From an uncultured Eubacterium sp. (GTDB lineage Bacteria; Bacillota; Clostridia; Lachnospirales; Lachnospiraceae), in the NCBI GenBank assembly GCA_910579145.1, contig CAJTTQ010000096.1:1-8764 (forward strand): a stretch of DNA of 8,764 nucleotides. The letters run 5' to 3'. The first letter of the stretch is position 1. The number at the start of each line of letters is the position of its first letter. The notes under the pieces are model-generated. The model ran no database searches, was not told the origin of the DNA, and was given only the letters and a program-made list of their open reading frames with translations. Both the position numbers and the translations under genes were made by a program. Positions 1 through 3,895 of the stretch are shown in pieces.

Positions 1-10
1 CCTGCAAAGG

Positions 11-69
11 TATTGAGATAAATTTCAAAAATATATCGGAGAGATGTATTGACAAATTTCAAATTTTGA
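11..69 (+). promoter_or_regulatory. AT-rich leader with dyad repeats, candidate operator of the XRE gene
   Basis: The leader holds two related blocks. One is TTGAGATAAATTTCAA (13-28), an imperfect TTGA...TCAA dyad. The other is TTGACAAATTTCAA (49-62), which runs into a perfect odd-centred palindrome TCAAATTTTGA (59-69). The string AAATTTCAAA occurs at both 20-29 and 54-63 with small differences at the edges. XRE-type repressors commonly bind such dyads and control their own genes, so autoregulation is the natural inference. TTGACA at 49-54 matches a -35 box, but the position 17 bp downstream falls in the Shine-Dalgarno sequence, so it is not a usable promoter for this gene. The true promoter may lie before the window. 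Confidence 0.35.
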
Positions 70-87
70 GATAGGAGGCTTCATGCC

Positions 88-459
88 GTGAACACCCACG
101 ATTTCAGATTGATCGGACTTCAGATCCGCCACTTCCGCGAAGCAAAAAAAATCAGCCAGGAACAGCTGGCCAATCAGGCCGGACTCGCAACTGGAACTAT
201 AGGTAAAATCGAGCGCGGACTAAACAATCCTAAAGCGGATACCCTGCTGCGCATCGCAGAGGAGCTCGAAATCCCATGCCAATTACTCTTTGAAAAAAAT
301 GACAGGAGAAGAACTTACTTCTCTCCCCAGATCCACCGGCTTGTCCAGTACGCCAAATGCCTGAGCGACGACGAAGTAAACGCCTTATGTGTCATAGCAA
401 GAACGCTTGACGGCACGCACCAGGGAGGCAGTTGGAACGATTCCCATCGGCGGTTCTAA
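88..459 (+). CDS. XRE-family helix-turn-helix transcriptional regulator
   Basis: This 123-residue protein is a small cytoplasmic DNA-binding regulator. Residues about 10-67 form an XRE/Cro-cI type helix-turn-helix domain. The characteristic pattern is ISQEQLANQAGLATGTIGKI (residues 22-41), then ERGLNNPKADTLLRIAEEL and a closing helix near PCQLLF. The remaining 50 or so residues are a short helical tail with no recognisable ligand domain, so it is probably a simple dimeric repressor. The start is GTG at 88, placed 9 nt after AGGAGG (73-78). The ATG at 83 cannot be the start because it reads only Met-Pro-stop. The gene converges on spoIIP, and the two stop codons overlap (4 bp shared). The target is unknown; its own leader, with its TTGA/TCAA dyads, is one candidate. 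The family call is secure and the biological role is not. Confidence 0.9.
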   Translation: MNTHDFRLIGLQIRHFREAKKISQEQLANQAGLATGTIGKIERGLNNPKADTLLRIAEELEIPCQLLFEKNDRRRTYFSPQIHRLVQYAKCLSDDEVNALCVIARTLDGTHQGGSWNDSHRRF

Positions 460-1634
460 AATCCATTTACTTCTCCTTTCAAAACATCCGCGATCACTTT
501 TGCCAGTGGGGCCGCTGCGTTTTTTGCCTCCTCCACCGTATTATTCTCATTTCCTAATTCTACCAATAGTGCACGTTCTGCCATATGCAGATTATAACGG
601 TATCCTTTCAAATAGATCGGTTTGGTGAATCCCTCATATGTCTCCATCGCGTGACATTTCAGCTGCAAACTAAAAGACAGGTTCGCCTCGAGATTCGGAT
701 TATGTAAATAGTCGATCGGCCCGGACTTTGATCGGCTCATGCCGTTAAAGAACATCACGATCGCCGTACGCCTCCCATCGATCATCGTATACGTCTGCTT
801 ATTTTTCCCCACCGAGTCCCGGTGCAGATCGATCGTCACCTGGATATCTGGATTTCCCGCCATCGCCCGCCCGATGCCTTCCAGCGATTCGTTATATGCT
901 TTGCTCCGGTCGATCGTCCCGTTGATCTGGTCATATTTTGTCTTGTCGTGATAGACGCCGTACCCGTTCTTTTCCAGTTCTTTTGCAAGCTCCGTTCCGA
1001 CTCCCACGATCGAATCGGATTCCTTCCCCTTCTGGCTGTCCGCGAATGCCTCCGAAGCCCCGTGCGTATGATAGATCAAAATCTGCTTCTTGCCAGGCTT
1101 CTGCTTCAATGTCATATTCCTCTTTAGCATCTCTTCCACCGGAAACAGATTTTTCTTCACTGAAGTTGTGGAATCAATAATATAGAAATGGTTCCACAGA
1201 TAATTGACATCTTTAGTCTCCCGGAGCTTATTGACATAGGCCGCCATGCCGGATCCGCCCATCGCCTGCACCTGGGCGAGGTTTTCTCCCGCGACCGCCG
1301 ACGCGTCCCCGGAACTGTACAGTTTTGCCTCATTCTCCGCCTCGGCAAGCTGCTCCCCGGTTCCCTGTGTCCCACTCTGATTCTCGCGGTAGATCAGGCT
1401 TTTCTTCGCCAGTTTCTCCGACCGGGCCGTCGAAAAGAAGAACTGGTTTCCCATCGCCAGCCGTAAAAACACAGGCCCCTGCTCCATTTTGGAAGCGAGC
1501 AGCCCGCTTTCATACAGAGAGATTCCTATTTGTTCCAAAACGGTATTTTTATAACCGCTATCCATGCACTCCAGATAAAAGAGTAACGCGATTGCCCCGA
1601 TCGACAACATTATTTTTGAAAACCCTTTTTTCAC
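456..1634 (-). CDS. spoIIP: Stage II sporulation protein P (SpoIIP), peptidoglycan amidase/endopeptidase
   Basis: SpoIIP is the membrane-anchored peptidoglycan hydrolase of the engulfment machinery. In Bacillus it acts with SpoIID and SpoIIM and cleaves stem peptides and cross-links. The 392 residues are close to the usual family length. Residues 7-22 form an N-terminal membrane anchor, followed by a linker to about residue 180 and the catalytic domain from 183 to the end. Family motifs are clear: YHTHGASEAF (188-197, with H189, H191 and E195), IDLHRD (268-273, H271), RYNLH (346-350) and LLVELG (E359), consistent with a zinc-dependent amidase. The start is GTG at 1634, preceded by a G-rich stretch (GGGGGG, 1646-1641) 6 nt away. 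An out-of-frame five-codon ORF (ATG at 1648, reading MGGRR) ends in the same GTGA, so coupling is possible. It lies 82 nt after gpr with its own candidate sigma-E promoter. No terminator is visible downstream. Confidence 0.95.
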   Translation of the reverse strand: MKKGFSKIMLSIGAIALLFYLECMDSGYKNTVLEQIGISLYESGLLASKMEQGPVFLRLAMGNQFFFSTARSEKLAKKSLIYRENQSGTQGTGEQLAEAENEAKLYSSGDASAVAGENLAQVQAMGGSGMAAYVNKLRETKDVNYLWNHFYIIDSTTSVKKNLFPVEEMLKRNMTLKQKPGKKQILIYHTHGASEAFADSQKGKESDSIVGVGTELAKELEKNGYGVYHDKTKYDQINGTIDRSKAYNESLEGIGRAMAGNPDIQVTIDLHRDSVGKNKQTYTMIDGRRTAIVMFFNGMSRSKSGPIDYLHNPNLEANLSFSLQLKCHAMETYEGFTKPIYLKGYRYNLHMAERALLVELGNENNTVEEAKNAAAPLAKVIADVLKGEVNGF

Positions 1635-1692
1635 CGTCTTCCCCCCATGTTCTCCTGATCATCCGCGCCCTGACCGCACGGATCCCTATTAT

Positions 1693-1720
1693 CATGTATA
1701 GCGCCTTTCTTTTTATTTAT
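1693..1720 (-). promoter_or_regulatory. Candidate sigma-E promoter for spoIIP
   Basis: Read on the minus strand, ATAAATA (1720-1714) is followed after 13 nt by TATACATG (1700-1693). This resembles the sporulation sigma-E pattern of an ATA-containing -35 and a CATACANT-like -10. In Bacillus, spoIIP is made in the mother cell under sigma-E whereas gpr is a forespore gene, so a separate promoter here makes biological sense. The -35 overlaps the last codons of gpr. The match is imperfect (first -10 base T, penultimate base T) and no expression data are available. Confidence 0.4.
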
Positions 1721-2631
1721 GACATGATTGCTTTTTTCTGCAGGCAGTGGTTCAGTATTTTAGCCAGATCCTTTGCGATAATAGCGACGGACTCATCAAT
1801 ATTTTTCGGCGTGACATACAGGTTATCCATCTCATCCTGAAACACTTCCCGTATGAACGCGTCAATCTCGTCTTCGTTGTACCCCTGCTTTGTGAGCACT
1901 TTCTCCAGGTGGTCGCTGATGATCGTTTTGGCATCCACGACGGTCGGCACACCGATGGCGATCACCGGAATACCCAGGCTCTCCCTCGACAGCGCGCTCC
2001 TGTGGTTGCCGATCCCGGATCCGGGACTGATGCCGGTGTCGGTGAGCTGTACCGTCGTGCACAGCCTCGACATGCTCCTGGCAGCAAGCGCGTCGACGAC
2101 GATCACGACGTCCGGCGACGTCTTCTCGATGATCCCTTCTAAGATCTCCACGGCCTCCATTCCGGTTTGCGCCATGACGCCCGGCGCGATGGCGCTCACG
2201 GTCCCGTATTCATTTTCTTCCATGAACAGTTCCCCAAATTCCCGTTTGAAATGGCGCGTCACAAAAATACACTCGACCATCCGCGGGCCGAGGGAATCGC
2301 TCGTCACATGCTGGTTCCCGAGTCCGGCGATCAGGACCGATTTCTGGCGCAGTCCCTCCACCATTTTTTCCAGCTCCCTCGCGATACAAAGTAGCAGGCT
2401 CTCTTTCTCCGCGTCGTCTTTCGGCATATCGTCCGACTCGATCGTCACATAGCGTCCCCTCGGTTTTTTCATCGCCCGGCTCCCACGCTCATCCTTGATG
2501 TGAACGGTCGTAATGTGTGCCCCCGCTTCCCTGTCAAAGTGTTTTTCCAGCACGACGCCTTTGATCTCCACATTGTTCCGCGGAAAACTCTCCCGGATCT
2601 CCAGCGCAAGATCTGTAATTTTCTCAGCCAT
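1717..2631 (-). CDS. gpr: Germination protease GPR (spore endopeptidase)
   Basis: GPR is made in the forespore as a zymogen and self-processes. At germination it cleaves small acid-soluble spore proteins (SASP) to free the DNA and supply amino acids. From ATG 2631 the protein has 304 residues. ITDLALE (residues 5-11) matches the conserved propeptide cleavage region, which is TDLAVE in Bacillus. NQHVTSDSLGP carries D112 and IVVDALAARS carries D180, the pair equivalent to the aspartates proposed as catalytic in Bacillus GPR. Other conserved strings are APGVMAQTG, DTGISPGSGIGN and IGVPTVVDA. It is shorter than Bacillus GPR because a loop before the last helices is missing. The frame stays open upstream to a GTG at 2709, but that GTG is part of the AAGGAGGTG sequence itself. 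ATG 2631 has GGGAGG 11 nt upstream and fits the family N-terminus better. The gene precedes spoIIP and diverges from rpsT. Confidence 0.93.
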   Translation of the reverse strand: MAEKITDLALEIRESFPRNNVEIKGVVLEKHFDREAGAHITTVHIKDERGSRAMKKPRGRYVTIESDDMPKDDAEKESLLLCIARELEKMVEGLRQKSVLIAGLGNQHVTSDSLGPRMVECIFVTRHFKREFGELFMEENEYGTVSAIAPGVMAQTGMEAVEILEGIIEKTSPDVVIVVDALAARSMSRLCTTVQLTDTGISPGSGIGNHRSALSRESLGIPVIAIGVPTVVDAKTIISDHLEKVLTKQGYNEDEIDAFIREVFQDEMDNLYVTPKNIDESVAIIAKDLAKILNHCLQKKAIMS

Positions 2632-2702
2632 AGTCTCTCCAGCCTCCCAAACAAACGATTTCAGATAATAACTAGATTTACCCAATTTTTTTATTTTATG
2701 TA

Positions 2703-2731
2703 TTGACACCTCCTTCGTTTTGTACTATTAT
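2703..2731 (+). promoter_or_regulatory. Sigma-A promoter of rpsT
   Basis: A perfect -35 box, TTGACA (2703-2708), is followed by a 17-bp spacer and TATTAT (2726-2731), one base off the consensus -10. Transcription should start near 2738 and give an approximately 78-nt leader before the rpsT start codon. The strength fits a ribosomal protein gene. On the opposite strand the same -10 area reads TATAAT (2732-2727), so any vegetative promoter toward gpr would share these bases. Confidence 0.8.
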
Positions 2732-2815
2732 ATTTTAAGTATGTTTGTGTTAATGTCCGTGTCCGTTTAACCAGACATCGTATCTTACAATAATTTTGAG
2801 ATGGAGGTGTTACAA

Positions 2816-3079
2816 TTGGCAAATATTAAGTCTGCAAAGAAAAGAATCCTTGTTTCACAGAAAAGAGCTGACAGAAACAAAGCAATCCGTTCCACAGTAA
2901 AAACGGCGATCAAAAAAGTAGACGCTGCTGTTGCGGCAAATGATAAAGTTGCTGCGAAAGAAGCATTGACACAGGCAGTATCCACGATCGACAAGGCTGC
3001 CCGGAAGGGAATTTATCATAAAAACAATGCGGCCAGAAAAATATCCCGTCTGACCGTTGCCGTAAATAAACTTGCTTAA
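2816..3079 (+). CDS. rpsT: 30S ribosomal protein S20
   Basis: S20 binds 16S rRNA in the body of the small subunit and helps assembly. The 87-residue product starts with the family's hallmark ANIKSAKKRI and is lysine/arginine rich and almost entirely helical, with RKGIYHKNNAARKISRL near the C-terminus. The length is typical. The start is TTG at 2816: the family N-terminus begins exactly there, and GGAGGTG (2803-2809) lies 6 nt upstream. An in-frame ATG at 2801 would add five unlikely residues and overlaps the Shine-Dalgarno sequence. A weak UUG start is also used by Escherichia coli rpsT, where it takes part in translational autoregulation by S20; whether that applies here is inference. The gene stands alone, with its own promoter (2703-2731) and terminator (3139-3166). 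Confidence 0.97.
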   Translation: MANIKSAKKRILVSQKRADRNKAIRSTVKTAIKKVDAAVAANDKVAAKEALTQAVSTIDKAARKGIYHKNNAARKISRLTVAVNKLA

Positions 3080-3092
3080 GTTTCATACGAGT

Positions 3093-3129
3093 AAACCGTA
3101 TCGATCATCCGTCATAGTCTATACGGTTT
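3093..3129 (+). other. Perfect 9-bp hairpin between rpsT and its terminator
   Basis: AAACCGTAT (3093-3101) and ATACGGTTT (3121-3129) are exact reverse complements separated by a 19-nt loop. No T-run follows directly, so this is not a terminator by itself. It lies 14 nt after the rpsT stop codon and 9 nt before the terminator stem. It may protect the 3' end of the mRNA or assist termination; the role is unknown. Confidence 0.5.
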
Positions 3130-3138
3130 CGAACGAAA

Positions 3139-3166
3139 GGCGTGCGCTTTTTGCGCGCCCTTTTTT
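3139..3166 (+). terminator. Intrinsic terminator of rpsT
   Basis: GGCGTGC (3139-3145) pairs with GCGCGCC (3153-3159) as a 7-bp GC-rich stem with one G-U pair and a 7-nt loop. One C and then six T residues (3161-3166) follow. This is a classical rho-independent terminator 60 nt after the rpsT stop, and it insulates rpsT from the next gene's promoter. Confidence 0.85.
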
Positions 3167-3178
3167 ATTGCAGAACGG

Positions 3179-3207
3179 TTTACAAAAACCCAAAAAAATG
3201 GTACAAT
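3179..3207 (+). promoter_or_regulatory. Sigma-A promoter of the dCMP deaminase gene
   Basis: TTTACA (3179-3184), a 17-bp spacer and TACAAT (3202-3207) each match the consensus at five of six positions. TG at 3199-3200 gives an extended -10 (TGG before TACAAT). The predicted transcription start is near 3214, leaving an approximately 45-nt leader. It sits just after the rpsT terminator, so the deaminase is an independent transcription unit. Confidence 0.75.
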
Positions 3208-3258
3208 TTAACGTAGTTACATAATTGCGCGGACAACGGCGCAGAAAAGAGGGAACGT

Positions 3259-3738
3259 ATGAAAAATACCGATTATCTTTCATGGGATCAGTATTTTATG
3301 GGAATTGCCCTTCTGTCAGCCGAGCGGAGCAAGGATCCACACACCCGTGTGGGGGCCTGTATCGTCGACGCTGACAATAAAATACTGTCTGTCGGATATA
3401 ACGGAATGCCCTGCGGATGCTGTGATGACGAATATCCGTGGAACAATAGCGGCGAACCACTCGACACAAAATATTTGTACGTATGTCACGCGGAGCTGAA
3501 CGCCCTGCTCAATTACTCTGGATTTAAATTAAAAGGGGCCAGGATCTACACCACGCTCTTCCCCTGCAATGAGTGCACGAAAGCGCTGATCCAGTCCGGT
3601 ATCCGGGAAGTGATCTACCTCGAAGACAAATATTCAGAAACAGCAAGTGTCATATCCGCCAAACGGATGATGGGATCTGCCGGTATAGTTACCCGCAAAT
3701 ACGAAGGATCCGGTAAAGAATTACATTTACTCATCTAA
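3259..3738 (+). CDS. Deoxycytidylate (dCMP) deaminase family protein
   Basis: The likely reaction is dCMP + H2O to dUMP + NH3, which feeds dUMP to thymidylate synthase in the cytoplasm. The 159-residue protein has the zinc-dependent cytidine/deoxycytidylate deaminase fold. HAE (H77, E79) supplies the first zinc ligand and the catalytic glutamate, and PCNEC (102-106) supplies C103 and C106. GYNGMP (46-51) and the YVCHAELNALLN plus TTLFPCNECTKALIQSGI arrangement are typical of dCMP deaminases rather than tRNA adenosine or free cytidine deaminases. A CGCC cluster at 52-55 could bind an additional structural zinc, as in some phage enzymes; this is inference. The ATG at 3259 has GAGGG 5 nt upstream. 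The gene is monocistronic with its own promoter. Homologues are called ComEB in Bacillus; the late-competence name does not imply competence here. Confidence 0.9.
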   Translation: MKNTDYLSWDQYFMGIALLSAERSKDPHTRVGACIVDADNKILSVGYNGMPCGCCDDEYPWNNSGEPLDTKYLYVCHAELNALLNYSGFKLKGARIYTTLFPCNECTKALIQSGIREVIYLEDKYSETASVISAKRMMGSAGIVTRKYEGSGKELHLLI

Positions 3739-3786
3739 CCTTATACCAAGCGGCATCTTCCCCGCACAGGTGATGGCCGAAGCAGA

Positions 3787-3813
3787 TTTGTGTCTGTGCG
3801 CACCGGACACAAA
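3787..3813. repeat. Nested inverted repeat (TTTGTGTC...GACACAAA)
   Basis: TTTGTGTC (3787-3794) and GACACAAA (3806-3813) are perfect 8-bp inverted arms. The 11-bp interval contains a second perfect 8-bp palindrome, GTGCGCAC (3796-3803). No T-run follows the right arm, so it is a poor terminator. It abuts the AGAACA/TGTTCT array, and A3813 is shared. It could be a protein-binding site or an RNA hairpin in the MCP leader. Confidence 0.7.
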
Positions 3814-3860
3814 GAACACATTGTTCTAAGAACAAATTGTTCTTAGAACAAACATGTTCT
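3813..3860. repeat. 48-bp tandem palindrome array, six AGAACA/TGTTCT half-sites at 16-bp period
   Basis: Perfect half-sites alternate in orientation: AGAACA at 3813, 3829 and 3845, and TGTTCT at 3822, 3838 and 3855. They form three AGAACA-N3/N3/N4-TGTTCT palindromes. In the other register they form two perfect 15-bp palindromes, TTGTTCT-N-AGAACAA, at 3821-3835 and 3837-3851. The outermost halves extend to AAAGAAC and GTTCTTT. The array lies between the dCMP deaminase stop and the MCP start, ending 35 bp before the MCP ATG. It is probably a multi-site operator for cooperative repressor binding. The last arm pair followed by TTTTT could alternatively act as a weak, AU-rich terminator for the deaminase mRNA. 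The pattern is directly visible; the function is inferred. Confidence 0.85.
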
Positions 3861-3895
3861 TTTTGAGAGCAATGTGCGCAGAAATGAGGCGTACG

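Noticed and set aside
49..77. Sigma-A promoter for the XRE gene from TTGACA at 49-54
   Set aside because: A 17-bp spacer places the -10 at 72-77 (TAGGAG), inside the Shine-Dalgarno sequence, so transcription would start after the ribosome site.
504..525. Terminator for the XRE gene inside spoIIP: CAGTG-N4-CGCTG followed by six T residues
   Set aside because: The stem is only 5 bp with one G-T pair, two bases separate it from the T-run, and the Ala/Lys codons of spoIIP explain the sequence. It remains possible but is too weak to list.
1325..1840. 171-codon open frame on the plus strand across the spoIIP start and the gpr end
   Set aside because: It is antisense to two secure genes and shows no domain and no initiation signal.
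1853..2452. 199-codon open frame on the plus strand opposite gpr
   Set aside because: It lies entirely within the well-supported gpr gene, has no ribosome site, and its composition mirrors the gpr codons.
3757..3783. Sigma-D (flagellar/chemotaxis) promoter for the MCP, based on GCCGA at 3776-3780
   Set aside because: Only five of eight -10 bases match GCCGATAA, and the position 15 bp upstream reads CTTC rather than TAAA.
3813..3860. LexA/SOS box (GAAC-N4-GTTC) or a steroid-response-element-like AGAACANNNTGTTCT site
   Set aside because: GAAC and GTTC are separated by 5, 5 and 6 bases here, not the 4 of the Gram-positive LexA box, and the tandem array is not a LexA layout. The likeness to the vertebrate hormone-response palindrome is coincidental in a bacterium.
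3813..3860. CRISPR-like short repeat array
   Set aside because: The period is only 16 bp with 3-4 bp between half-sites. There are no spacers and no cas genes.
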